Shown piece after piece: positions 1 to 9,302 of a stretch of DNA of 64,000 nt. Under the pieces are notes generated by a model. The model saw only the letters and a program-made list of their open reading frames with translations. It was not told where the DNA came from and searched no databases. Source of the DNA: Pseudomonas umsongensis (GTDB lineage: Bacteria > Pseudomonadota > Gammaproteobacteria > Pseudomonadales > Pseudomonadaceae); NCBI RefSeq assembly GCF_002236105.1, contig NZ_NIWU01000003.1, positions 436,501 to 500,500 on the forward strand. Reading direction: 5' to 3'. The position numbers and the translations under genes were made by a program. Every line of letters starts with the position of its first letter. Positions within the stretch are counted from its first letter, which is position 1.

Positions 1-1084
1 GTTGTTCAAGCAGCTTCCACAAGCCGGCTTCGGCCTGGGCGATGGTCTTGTTCTTCTGGCTATTGGGCGTTGCCGACAGGGTAAACAGGCTGTCGCCGCG
101 GGTGTAGGCGTCGTAACTCGACGAGCCGCCGGACACCAATTCTTCGCCACGCTCCAATTGAGTCGGAATGCGTCCGCTGTAGCCGCCGTCGAGCAGGGCC
201 GAGATCAGCCGCAGGGCGTTGACCAGGCGCTTGTCGTCAGTGGTGGCGATGCTTGGCACGTTGAAGGCCAGCATCAGGCTGGGCAATTGGGTCTTCACAT
301 GCAGGGTGATCTTGCGTTCACCGGGCTCGGCCAGTTCCAGCGGAATCTTCGCCGACGGCACCTCACGCCGGGCGATCGGACCGAAGTAGCGCTGGGCCAG
401 GGTCTTGACCTCGTCCGGCGTCACGTCGCCGACCACCACCAGCGTGGCGTTGTTGGGCACGTACCAGGATTGGTACCAATGACGCAGCTCTTCGACTTTC
501 ATGCGGTCCAGGTCTGCCATCCAGCCAATGGTCGGCGTGTGATAGCCGCTGGCCGGGTATGCCATGGCCTTGAAGCGCTCGTAAGCCTTGGACATGGGTT
601 TGTCGTCTGTGCGCAGGCGTCGCTCTTCCTTGATGACTTCGATCTCGCGAGCGAACTCGTCGGGCGGCAGGCGCAGGCTGGCCATGCGATCGGCCTCCAG
701 TTCGAAGGCTACGCCCAGGCGGTCGCGGGCCAGGACCTGGTAATAGGCCGTGAAATCGTCGCTGGTGAAGGCGTTTTCTTCGGCGCCGAGGTCGCGCAGG
801 ATCAGCGACGCTTCGCCAGGGCCGACTTTTTCGCTGCCCTTGAACATCATGTGTTCCAGGGCATGGGACAGGCCGGTCTGGCCGGGCGTCTCGTAGCTGG
901 AGCCAACCTTGTACCAGACTTGGGAAACCACCACCGGGGCGCGATGGTCTTCGCGCACGACGACCTTCAAGCCGTTGTCGAGGGTGAATTCGTGGGTCGG
1001 TTGCGGGTCGGCCGCAAGGGCCGAAAGGGGCAGGCAAAGTGTGCTGAGCAGCAGGCCTGCAGCGCGGCGGGCTAGGGCATTCAT
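1..1084 (-). CDS. M16 family zinc metallopeptidase (partial, 3' end outside window)
   Basis: Start at 1084; at least 361 codons are in the window and the C-terminus lies beyond the left edge. The N-terminus is a hydrophobic signal peptide (about residues 1-25, ending ALAAD), so the protein is probably periplasmic. The inverted zinc motif HxxEH is present (H74, E77, H78 in LSHALEHMMF), followed by the usual downstream acidic helix with KEERR. This is the pitrilysin/insulinase fold of M16 peptidases. In P. aeruginosa two M16 genes lie next to ftsY in this orientation; this is the ftsY-proximal one. Its substrate is unknown. It is divergent from ftsY. Confidence 0.9.
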   Translation of the reverse strand, partial: MNALARRAAGLLLSTLCLPLSALAADPQPTHEFTLDNGLKVVVREDHRAPVVVSQVWYKVGSSYETPGQTGLSHALEHMMFKGSEKVGPGEASLILRDLGAEENAFTSDDFTAYYQVLARDRLGVAFELEADRMASLRLPPDEFAREIEVIKEERRLRTDDKPMSKAYERFKAMAYPASGYHTPTIGWMADLDRMKVEELRHWYQSWYVPNNATLVVVGDVTPDEVKTLAQRYFGPIARREVPSAKIPLELAEPGERKITLHVKTQLPSLMLAFNVPSIATTDDKRLVNALRLISALLDGGYSGRIPTQLERGEELVSGGSSSYDAYTRGDSLFTLSATPNSQKNKTIAQAEAGLWKLLEQ

Positions 1085-1427
1085 TCGTTTTTAAACCTTT
1101 GGGGCTGCCCGCTTGTTCTTAGCTTCAGCGGGCGAGAGGGTGCTAGGATACTGATCCGTTTTACTGGCGGCCACGCCTATCAGGCCTTTACGTTTGATCA
1201 GGTTGTTTGGGTTTGCGGCAGTAAGCTGTGGTTTATCAACTAAACTCTGCTTTTTCGCCGATTTTCCGCCATCAGTCCTTAGTGAAATCGTTTTTGCAGG
1301 GTGCCTTTTGCACCTCGACAAAATGTTGCGCATGAACAAGCTGGGTCAATCGCAGTCTGTTCTGCATCGAATATTCATTTGCCGGGGCGCCCGTTGGCGC
1401 GTCGCTACCGTGAGATAGCCGTCCTCC
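1085..1427. other. intergenic region between the M16 peptidase and ftsY
   Basis: This 343-base gap separates two divergent genes and must hold both promoters. Short ORFs are present on both strands, but none has a convincing start, ribosome site or recognisable protein. I could not single out a convincing -35/-10 pair. Confidence 0.5.
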
Positions 1428-2914
1428 ATGTTTGGTTCCAACGACGACAAGAAGACCCCAGCTGCGGCTGGTGAAAAGAAAAGCCTGTTCGGATGGCTGC
1501 GCAAAAAGCCGCAGGAACCCGTCGTCGAACAGCCACAACCACTACCTGAGCCAACGCCCGCGCCGGTAATAAACGCCGAACCTGCGCCGGTTGTGTCGCC
1601 GATCGCCGAGCCGGTGCTGCAACCGCTTGTCGAAACAGCGACTGAAGTCGTCGCCGAATTGCCGCTGACCCCGGTCACCGAGCCCTGGTTGACCTTGCCA
1701 GTGGCGGAAGAGCCGGTGGCGCTGGTCGAAGATGACTTGGCGCCGCACGTGACACCACCGATTCCGGCGCAGGCGGTTTCTGCGCCTGAGCCGGTTCAGG
1801 CACCCGTGGTCGAGCCGGTCGTTGCGCCCGTCGTCGAGGCTGCACCGCCACCCGCGGTCGCTGCATTTGTCCCGCCGGTTGCACCGATTGTCCAGGCGCC
1901 AGAGCCTGCACCTGCACCTGTTATTGCTCCTGTTGTCGCTGCCCCTATCGAAGTTCCAGTCGAGCCGGTACGCACCGAAGAAACCAAAGCCGGTTTCTTC
2001 GCCCGCCTCAAGCAAGGCCTGTCCAAGACCAGTGCCAGCATCGGCGAAGGCATGGCCAGCCTGTTCCTGGGCAGGAAAGCCATCGATGACGAACTGCTCG
2101 ATGACCTCGAAACCCGCCTGCTGACCGCCGACGTTGGTGTCGAGGCTACGTCAGTGATCATCCAGCGCCTGACCCAGAAGGTCGCGCGCAAGGAACTGGC
2201 CGATGCCGATGCGCTGTACAAATCCCTGCAAGCCGAGCTGGCGGCCATGCTCAAGCCCGTCGAGCAACCGCTGAAAATCACCTCGCAGAACAAGCCTTTC
2301 GTGATCCTGGTGGTGGGCGTCAACGGCGCCGGTAAGACCACCACGATCGGCAAGCTGGCGAAGAAACTGCAGCTGGAGGGCAAGAAAGTCATGCTGGCCG
2401 CCGGCGACACCTTCCGCGCTGCCGCGGTCGAGCAATTGCAGGTATGGGGCGAGCGCAACAAGATTCCAGTCATCGCCCAGCACACCGGGGCCGATTCGGC
2501 TTCGGTGATCTTCGACGCCGTCCAGGCCGCCAAGGCCCGTGGCATCGATGTGCTGATCGCCGACACCGCCGGTCGCCTGCACACCAAAGACAACCTGATG
2601 GAAGAGCTGAAAAAGGTTCGCCGGGTGATCGGCAAGCTCGATGCCGACGCGCCGCACGAGGTGTTGCTGGTGCTCGATGCCGGCACGGGGCAGAACGCCA
2701 TCAACCAGGCCAAGCAATTCAACCAGACCGTCGAACTGACCGGCCTGGCGCTGACCAAGCTCGACGGGACCGCCAAGGGCGGGGTGATTTTCGCCCTGGC
2801 CAAGCAGTTTGGCCTGCCGATCCGCTACATCGGCGTCGGTGAGGGCATCGACGATTTGCGCACTTTTGAAGCTGAACCCTTTGTCCAGGCACTGTTTGCC
2901 GAACGGGAGCGTTC

Positions 2915-2918
<4 letters not shown>
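1428..2918 (+). CDS. ftsY: signal recognition particle receptor FtsY
   Basis: This 496-residue SRP receptor GTPase docks ribosome-nascent chain-Ffh complexes at the inner membrane. Residues 1 to about 185 form a long Pro/Ala/Val/Glu-rich acidic A domain. The NG domain follows: a helical N part, then P-loop GVNGAGKTT (about 297-305), DTAGR, and the TKLDGTAKGG specificity motif near the C-terminus. The A domain is low-complexity, so its length probably varies between strains. The stop overlaps the ftsE start (ATGA at 2915-2918), indicating translational coupling in an ftsY-ftsE-ftsX operon, as in E. coli. Confidence 0.98.
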
Positions 2919-3582
<664 letters not shown>

Positions 3583-3586
<4 letters not shown>

Positions 3587-4605
3587 GCGCTACTCGCAGT
3601 CCAAAGGTTTCCGAGCGCGTGGCCCCCAAGGCCGCCGACCCGCAACCGCAGAAGAAAAAACACGACGACGATGATGGTCCGGATTTCGCCACGCTGTTGC
3701 GCGCCTGGATCGAAAGTCATCGCGCCAGCCTGCTCGACAGCTTGCGTCGCCTGGGCAAGCAGCCCATCGGCAGCTTTTTCACCTGCATGGTGATGGCGGT
3801 TGCCTTGAGTTTGCCCATGGGCCTGTCACTTTTGCTAAGTAACGTTGAGCGCCTTGGTGGTTCCTGGCAACGCGCGGCGCAGATCTCCCTGTACCTGCAA
3901 CTCGAGGCCAGCGCGACGGATGGCGAGGCGCTGCGCGAACAGATCAAGGGTATCCCTGGGGTGGCCGATGCCGAATACGTTGGTCGGGACCAGGCGCTGG
4001 AAGAGTTCCAGCAGCAGTCGGGACTGGGCGAGGCGCTCAAGGAACTGCCGGAAAACCCGCTGCCTGGCGTGGTGTTGGTAACGCCGACCGAGGTCGACAA
4101 GCCAGCTCTTGAAGCATTAAGACAAAAACTTTCCGAACTGCCGAAGGTACAACAGGCGCAGCTTGATCTAGTCTGGGTCGAGCGTCTGGCAGCCATCCTC
4201 AAGCTGGGCGACCGATTTGTCTTCGGTCTGACCGTGCTTCTGGTTTCTGCATTACTTTTGGTGATAGGCAATACCATTCGTCTTCATATTGAAAACCGCC
4301 GCACAGAGATAGAAGTGATTAAACTCGTAGGCGGCACTGACAGCTATGTGCGCAGACCCTTTCTATACATGGGAGCGCTGTATGGTTTCGGTGCGGGGAT
4401 TCTTTCCTGGGGCGTATTGGCGTTTGGCCTGAACTGGCTGAACGATGCGGTAGTCGGCTTGGCCGGGTTGTACGGCAGTGATTTCGCACTGGCCGGCGTA
4501 CCGGTTGCCGACGGTCTGTCTCTCTTGCTTGGCGCGGTGCTGTTGGGTTATATCGGTGCATGGATTGCAGTCGCACGTCATCTCAGGGAGCTGGCGCCGA
4601 AGTAG
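3583..4605 (+). CDS. ftsX: cell division permease-like protein FtsX
   Basis: A 340-residue membrane partner of FtsE. The N-terminal 45 residues are charged and cytosolic (KKKHDDDDG). One membrane segment follows at about 65-85, then the periplasmic domain that contacts amidase activators, then three more membrane segments in the C-terminal third. The sequence VIGNTIRLHIENRRTEIEV before the third segment is typical of FtsX. The gene is translationally coupled to ftsE by a 4-base overlap. Confidence 0.97.
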
Positions 4606-4643
4606 AATCTTTTTTGCGCGTATTGACCTTGCAGTTTTTAAGG

Positions 4644-4670
4644 GAACTTGTCTTTCGGTTTCCGGTCAAT
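4644..4670 (+). promoter_or_regulatory. candidate AlgU/sigma-E type promoter of rpoH
   Basis: GAACTT (4644-4649), a 16-base spacer and TCAAT (4666-4670) match the extracytoplasmic sigma factor consensus (GAACTT, 16-17 bases, TCtgA-like). It lies about 48 bases before the rpoH start. In P. aeruginosa rpoH is known to be partly transcribed by AlgU. The call rests on the consensus match only. Confidence 0.5.
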
Positions 4671-4717
4671 TTTCGCAGTGCCAATGGCACGAGTATGTAA
4701 GTGGGAGGTTTTTTCGT

Positions 4718-5572
4718 ATGACCAATTCTTTGCAGCCTGCATATGCTCTGGTCCCGGGTGCGAACCTGGAGGCCTATGTGCACACCGTCAACAGCATTCC
4801 ATTGCTGACGCCGGAGCAGGAGCGTGAACTGGCCGAGAGTCTCTATTATGAGCAGGATCTTGAGGCGGCTCGGCAGATGGTGCTCGCCCACCTGCGTTTT
4901 GTCGTACATATCGCCCGTAGCTATTCCGGCTACGGCCTGGCCCAGGCTGACCTGATCCAGGAAGGTAACGTCGGCCTGATGAAGGCCGTGAAGCGCTTCA
5001 ACCCGGAAATGGGCGTGCGCCTGGTGTCCTTTGCCGTGCACTGGATCAAGGCGGAGATCCACGAATTCATCCTGCGTAACTGGCGAATCGTGAAAGTCGC
5101 GACCACCAAGGCCCAGCGCAAGCTGTTCTTCAACCTGCGCAGCCAGAAAAAACGCCTGGCGTGGCTGAACAACGAGGAAGTCCACCGTGTGGCGGAAAGC
5201 CTCGGGGTGGAGCCGCGGGAAGTGCGCGAGATGGAAAGTCGCCTGACCGGTCACGACATGGCCTTCGACCCGGCGGCCGAAGCCGATGACGACAGTGCCT
5301 TCCAGTCACCGGCCAACTATCTGGAAGACCACCGGTACGACCCGGCCCGTCAGCTGGAAGATGCCGACTGGAGCGACAATTCCAACCACAACCTGCACGA
5401 AGCGCTGGAAGTGCTGGACGACCGCAGCCGCGACATCCTCTACCAGCGCTGGCTGGCAGAAGAAAAGTCCACGCTGCACGACCTGGCACAGAAGTACAAC
5501 GTGTCGGCCGAGCGTATTCGCCAGCTCGAGAAGAGCGCGATGAACAAGCTCAAACTGTCCATCGCCGCGTAA
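4718..5572 (+). CDS. rpoH: RNA polymerase sigma-32 factor RpoH
   Basis: A 284-residue heat-shock sigma factor. Region 2 is visible in QADLIQEGNVGLMKAV and the following FAVHWIKAEIHEF. The RpoH box region (QRKLFFNLR) follows it, and the C-terminal helix-turn-helix in DLAQKYNVSAERIRQLE binds the -35 element. The ATG at 4718 is preceded by GGGAGG at 4703-4708; a longer frame running back into ftsX is not needed. A strong hairpin terminator follows. It is probably transcribed independently of ftsX from its own promoters. Confidence 0.97.
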   Translation: MTNSLQPAYALVPGANLEAYVHTVNSIPLLTPEQERELAESLYYEQDLEAARQMVLAHLRFVVHIARSYSGYGLAQADLIQEGNVGLMKAVKRFNPEMGVRLVSFAVHWIKAEIHEFILRNWRIVKVATTKAQRKLFFNLRSQKKRLAWLNNEEVHRVAESLGVEPREVREMESRLTGHDMAFDPAAEADDDSAFQSPANYLEDHRYDPARQLEDADWSDNSNHNLHEALEVLDDRSRDILYQRWLAEEKSTLHDLAQKYNVSAERIRQLEKSAMNKLKLSIAA

Positions 5573-5588
5573 CCCGCGCGAAAGGCAA

Positions 5589-5625
5589 TAAAAAACGCCC
5601 CGGTCATTGATCGGGGCGTTTTTGT
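5589..5625 (+). terminator. rho-independent terminator of rpoH
   Basis: CGCCCCG (5596-5602) pairs with CGGGGCG (5612-5618) across a short loop. Runs of A before and T after the stem make it usable on both strands. It starts about 20 bases after the rpoH stop. Confidence 0.9.
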
Positions 5626-5662
5626 TGGTGCTGCCAATGAATCTACCGCACTGCCAAACCAA

Positions 5663-5751
5663 TGTGGGAGCGAGCCTGCTCGCGAAAGCGTCAAGTCAGC
5701 CAGCACAAATTTGAATGATCAATCGCTTTCGCGAGCAGGCTCGCTCCCACA
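5663..5751. repeat. REP palindrome pair (family A, TGTGGGAGCGAGC type)
   Basis: TGTGGGAGCGAGCCTGCTCG is followed 60 bases later by its inverted copy ending GCTCGCTCCCACA. Each arm carries its own small palindrome (CGAGCCTGCTCG). It lies between the convergent genes rpoH and mtgA. Further family A copies are at 18166, 25991, 34716, 35678/36910 and 59909. Confidence 0.92.
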
Positions 5752-5788
5752 GTGGGGGGGCATCAGTGTCCGGAAAAATCGTGATCGT

Positions 5789-6511
5789 CTATTGTTCCCA
5801 AGGTGCCCGACGCGAATCATTGAGCCCCACCAGGTAGCTGTCTCCACCCAACTGACTCATCTGCCGCCGAATCCAGCCCGCACGCCGTGCCACGTAAGCG
5901 GTTGGATGGCTGGCACTCCATACTCGCGGATTCGGTAATACGGCCGCCAGCAAGCTCGATTGCTGGCGACTGAGACCTTTTGCGCTGGTGCCAAAGTGGT
6001 GTCTGGCCGCCGCCTCTGCCCCAAACACCCCGTCATCCCACTCGACGCTGTTGAGGTACACCTCAAGAATCCGCTGCTTGGGCCAGAACACTTCGATCAA
6101 CCCGGTAAACCAGGCTTCCAGGCCTTTGCGCAGCCAACTGCGGCCGGACCACAGGAACAGGTTTTTCGACACCTGCTGGCTCAGGGTGCTGGCACCCCGG
6201 ATGGTGCCGCCGAGCTCGTTGTGGGCCAGTGCTTTCTGGATCGCGCCGAAGTCAAAGCCCCAATGCTCGGGAAATTTCTGGTCCTCACCGGCAATCACCG
6301 CGACTTTAAGGTCGTCGGAGATTTCATCCCAAGGTTTCCAGGTACGTTGCAGGTCGATGGGCTCGCCATCGAACCAGGATTCGATCTTGCGCTCGACCAT
6401 CAGCATTGTCCCGGGCGGCGGCACCACGCGGAAAATCAGCACCAACACTACACTGGCACCCATGAACCAGAGCACGGCCTTGGCGAAACGACGGAAATAG
6501 ATACGCAGCAT
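5789..6511 (-). CDS. mtgA: monofunctional biosynthetic peptidoglycan transglycosylase MtgA
   Basis: A 240-residue glycosyltransferase family 51 enzyme that polymerises lipid II glycan without a transpeptidase domain. A single N-terminal membrane anchor lies at about residues 11-30. The catalytic glutamate is E76 in VIAGEDQKFPEHWGFD, and the other family motifs are visible (GASTLSQQVSKNLFL, KQRILEVYLN). The length is normal for MtgA. It is convergent with rpoH. Confidence 0.96.
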   Translation of the reverse strand: MLRIYFRRFAKAVLWFMGASVVLVLIFRVVPPPGTMLMVERKIESWFDGEPIDLQRTWKPWDEISDDLKVAVIAGEDQKFPEHWGFDFGAIQKALAHNELGGTIRGASTLSQQVSKNLFLWSGRSWLRKGLEAWFTGLIEVFWPKQRILEVYLNSVEWDDGVFGAEAAARHHFGTSAKGLSRQQSSLLAAVLPNPRVWSASHPTAYVARRAGWIRRQMSQLGGDSYLVGLNDSRRAPWEQ

Positions 6512-6585
6512 AGAGATGGCTTGGCCGAACCCGTTGAGCGGGCCATTATACAGACCCTGTGGATCGAGACTGACTGGAGTTCTTC

Positions 6586-6966
6586 ATGCTGCGTGGCTTT
6601 TTGATGCTGGCCGCTTTTTTCGGCTTCACCGGTGTCGGTCTCGGGGCGTTTGCCGCGCACGGCCTGAAAAACCGCCTGAGCGCCGAATACCTGGCAATTT
6701 TCCATACCGGCGTCACCTATCAACTGGTGCACACCCTGGCATTGCTGGGCGTGGCGTTGCTGGCTACGCAGATTCCGGGTCGCCTCGTTACCTGGGCCGG
6801 CGCATCCTTTGCCATCGGTATTGTGCTGTTCTCCGGCAGCCTGTACGTGCTGACGCTGACGGGAGTCAGCAAGCTGGGCATCATCACCCCGTTCGGTGGC
6901 CTGGCGTTCCTGATCGGCTGGCTTTGCCTGGGCCTTGCCGCCTGGCGCTTGCCGTTGACCGCTTGA
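6586..6966 (+). CDS. DUF423 family small membrane protein
   Basis: A 126-residue hydrophobic protein with four predicted membrane segments and the family-typical N-terminal glycine/alanine stretch GVGLGAFAAHGLK. It resembles E. coli YgdD; function is unknown. GGAG lies about 11 bases before the ATG. The neighbours mtgA and thiS match the conserved Pseudomonas order. Confidence 0.9.
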   Translation: MLRGFLMLAAFFGFTGVGLGAFAAHGLKNRLSAEYLAIFHTGVTYQLVHTLALLGVALLATQIPGRLVTWAGASFAIGIVLFSGSLYVLTLTGVSKLGIITPFGGLAFLIGWLCLGLAAWRLPLTA

Positions 6967-7037
6967 CGCTTGTTGCTGACCTTTAGGTCATGATCGGGCT
7001 AGAATGCCAGCCCCAAAAAATGATGGCGGCATTCGAC

Positions 7038-7238
7038 ATGCGCATTCAGTTGAACGGCGAATCCTTTGAACTGCCCGACGGTGAAACCGTTGCGGCCCTG
7101 CTGACCCGTCTGGACCTGACCGGACGCCGGGTGGCGGTCGAACTCAATCTGGATATCGTCCCGCGCAGCCAGCATGCCGATACCACGCTCAACGACGGTG
7201 ACAATGTCGAAGTCGTGCACGCCATCGGCGGCGGCTAG
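7038..7238 (+). CDS. thiS: sulfur carrier protein ThiS
   Basis: A 66-residue ubiquitin-like protein (beta-grasp) ending in the diglycine needed for adenylation and thiocarboxylate formation (HAIGGG). It supplies sulfur to ThiG for the thiazole part of thiamine. The start at 7038 (MRIQLNGESF) fits the family; the frame is open upstream to 6990, but that stretch has no family similarity. It lies 60 bases before thiG. Confidence 0.95.
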   Translation: MRIQLNGESFELPDGETVAALLTRLDLTGRRVAVELNLDIVPRSQHADTTLNDGDNVEVVHAIGGG

Positions 7239-7298
7239 TCGCCCGGCCTGCAAGGGCACAGAATTCTGCAAGACCCTCACCCTTAAAGAGGATTCCCC

Positions 7299-8093
7299 AT
7301 GAGCATCGTTCGCAGCGACAAGCCTTTTGTTCTGGCCGGTCGTACTTACCAGTCGCGTTTGCTGGTGGGTACCGGCAAGTACCGTGACATGGAAGAAACC
7401 CGTCAGGCCATCGAGGCCTCGGGTGCCGAGATCGTCACCTTCGCCGTGCGCCGCACCAACCTGGGCCAGATTGAAGGCGAGCCGAACCTGCTCGAAGTGC
7501 TGTCGCCGGATCGCTATACCTTCCTGCCAAACACCGCCGGTTGCTACGATGCCATCGAAGCCGTGCGCACCTGCCGTCTGGCCCGTGAGCTGCTCGACGG
7601 CCACAATCTGGTCAAGCTGGAAGTGCTGGCCGACCAGAAAACCCTGTTCCCCAACGTGATCGAAACCCTCAAGGCCGCCGAAACGCTGGTCAAGGAAGGC
7701 TTCGACGTGATGGTCTACACCAGCGACGACCCGATCATCGCCCGTCAACTGGCGGAAATCGGCTGCATCGCGGTGATGCCGCTGGCCGGCCTGATCGGTT
7801 CTGGCCTGGGGATCTGCAACCCGTACAACCTGCAGATCATCCTCGAAGAAGCAAAAATCCCGGTGCTGGTGGATGCCGGTGTCGGTACCGCTTCCGACGC
7901 CACTATCGCCATGGAACTGGGCTGCGATGCGGTGCTGATGAACTCGGCCATCGCTCACGCCCAGCAGCCGATCATGATGGCCGAAGCCATGAAACACGCG
8001 ATCGTCGCAGGCCGCCTGGCCTACCTCGCCGGCCGCATGCCGAAAAAACTCTATGCCAGCGCCTCTTCGCCGCTGGATGGTCTGATCAAGTAA
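7299..8093 (+). CDS. thiG: thiazole synthase ThiG
   Basis: A 264-residue TIM-barrel enzyme that condenses deoxyxylulose 5-phosphate, ThiS thiocarboxylate and dehydroglycine into thiazole phosphate. The family sequences LLVGTGKYRD, EVLADQKTLFPN, PLAGLIGSGLGICNP and VDAGVGTASDA are all present. An AGAGG ribosome site precedes the ATG. It forms an operon with thiS, and trmB begins 9 bases after its stop. Confidence 0.98.
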   Translation: MSIVRSDKPFVLAGRTYQSRLLVGTGKYRDMEETRQAIEASGAEIVTFAVRRTNLGQIEGEPNLLEVLSPDRYTFLPNTAGCYDAIEAVRTCRLARELLDGHNLVKLEVLADQKTLFPNVIETLKAAETLVKEGFDVMVYTSDDPIIARQLAEIGCIAVMPLAGLIGSGLGICNPYNLQIILEEAKIPVLVDAGVGTASDATIAMELGCDAVLMNSAIAHAQQPIMMAEAMKHAIVAGRLAYLAGRMPKKLYASASSPLDGLIK

Positions 8094-8102
8094 GAGCCTT
8101 TG

Positions 8103-8828
8103 ATGACTGAATCGAACGACACGCCAATCCAGACGGAAGAAGGCGACGAGCGCCAACACCGCCGCATCAAGAGTTTCGTGATGCGCGCCGGGCGCATGAC
8201 CGAAGGCCAGCAACGTGGCCTGGACCAGGGTGCGCCGCTGTTCGTGCTGCCCCTGGCCGACGCGCCGGTGGACTTCGACCAGGTGTTCGGTCGCTCGGCA
8301 CCGCGTTCGCTGGAGATCGGCTTCGGCATGGGACATTCGCTGCTGGAAATGGCCGCGGCTTCGCCGGAGCAGGATTTCATCGGCGTCGAGGTTCACCGTC
8401 CAGGTGTTGGCGCGCTGCTCAATGGCGTATTGACCCAGGGTTTGACCAACCTGCGGGTCTACGATTGCGATGCCATCGAAGTGCTCAACCGCTGCGTGGC
8501 CGATAACAGCCTTGATCGCCTGATGCTGTTTTTCCCGGACCCATGGCACAAGAGCCGTCACCACAAGCGTCGTATCGTCCAGGCGTCCTTCGCCGAACTG
8601 GTGCGTAGCAAGTTGAAGGTCGGCGGTATCCTGCACATGGCCACCGACTGGGAACCGTACGCCGAGTACATGCTGGAAGTGATGAACGTCGCACCGGGTT
8701 ACCGCAACCTCGCCGAAGACGGCAAGTGCGTGCCACGCCCGGCCGAGCGCCCGATCACCAAGTTCGAACGCCGTGGCGAACGTCTTGGGCATGGCGTGTG
8801 GGATCTGAAGTTCGAAAAGCAGTCCTGA
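8103..8828 (+). CDS. trmB: tRNA (guanine-N7-)-methyltransferase TrmB
   Basis: A 241-residue SAM-dependent enzyme that makes m7G46 in tRNA. The SAM motif is LEIGFGMGHSLLEMA and the catalytic/tRNA-binding motif is FFPDPWHKSRHHKRR. I chose the ATG at 8103; a TTG directly before it is also in frame. It is cotranscribed with thiSG by position, as in other pseudomonads. Confidence 0.96.
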   Translation: MTESNDTPIQTEEGDERQHRRIKSFVMRAGRMTEGQQRGLDQGAPLFVLPLADAPVDFDQVFGRSAPRSLEIGFGMGHSLLEMAAASPEQDFIGVEVHRPGVGALLNGVLTQGLTNLRVYDCDAIEVLNRCVADNSLDRLMLFFPDPWHKSRHHKRRIVQASFAELVRSKLKVGGILHMATDWEPYAEYMLEVMNVAPGYRNLAEDGKCVPRPAERPITKFERRGERLGHGVWDLKFEKQS

Positions 8829-8845
8829 TCGACTGAGTCTGTACT

Positions 8846-8956
8846 GATCGTTCCCACGCTCTGCGTGGGAATGCAGCCTGGGACGCTCTGCGTCCCCTCT
8901 AAAGCCGAACGCGGAGCGTCCGTTGAGGCATTCCCACGCAGAGCGTGGGAACGATC
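8846..8956. repeat. palindromic repeat family C (GATCGTTCCCACGCTCTGCG)
   Basis: A 111-base inverted repeat. The outer arms GATCGTTCCCACGC and GCGTGGGAACGATC enclose inner arms built on GACGCTCTGCGTCC and ACGCGGAGCGTCC. It lies between the convergent genes trmB and the DUF3392 gene. Full copies are also at 13400 and 44302 and a half copy at 50464. Confidence 0.92.
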
Positions 8957-8969
8957 AATGACCAGGGAG

Positions 8970-9293
8970 TCAGCGGCGGTCGGCGACTACGCCGATAAGC
9001 ACCAGCACCACCAGCAACACCGGCGCCAGGCTGTAATTGTTGAATTGGCTCAAGCCCTTGACGATCCACGGCGTGGCGTAGATCAGCGCCGCACCGCTAC
9101 CCACCATGCACAGCAACGACATCAGTGGTACGCGCAAGGCGCCGGCGATGCTGCCCAGGCGTTGCTCGACCCAGCCTTTGAAATCCGCACCGAACAGCAC
9201 CAGCAGGCAACCTACCAGGGCGAGGGCGATTTCCGAGAGATTGCTGCGGCTCCAGCGAGACGCGGTGGCGAGCAGGTCGAGTACCAAATCCAT
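8970..9293 (-). CDS. DUF3392 family membrane protein
   Basis: A 107-residue inner-membrane protein with three predicted hydrophobic segments (about residues 20-37, 52-72 and 86-104) and a basic end, VADRR. It matches the DUF3392 family of gamma-proteobacteria; no function is known. It lies 9 bases after hemW on the same strand, so it is probably its last operon member. Confidence 0.85.
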   Translation of the reverse strand: MDLVLDLLATASRWSRSNLSEIALALVGCLLVLFGADFKGWVEQRLGSIAGALRVPLMSLLCMVGSGAALIYATPWIVKGLSQFNNYSLAPVLLVVLVLIGVVADRR

Positions 9294-9302
9294 TCGATTT
9301 CC

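Noticed and set aside
1091..1538. Short ORFs between the M16 peptidase and ftsY
   Set aside because: They overlap on both strands, lack ribosome sites and resemble no protein; treated as the promoter region.
6999..8792. A 597-codon open frame on the minus strand
   Set aside because: It lies antisense to thiS, thiG and trmB, which are clear genes. The translation is low-complexity His/Gln/Val-rich, typical of an antisense frame in GC-rich DNA.
8846..8956. Possible CRISPR-like repeat
   Set aside because: The repeats are inverted pairs dispersed singly over the genome, not direct repeats with regular spacers. No cas genes are present.
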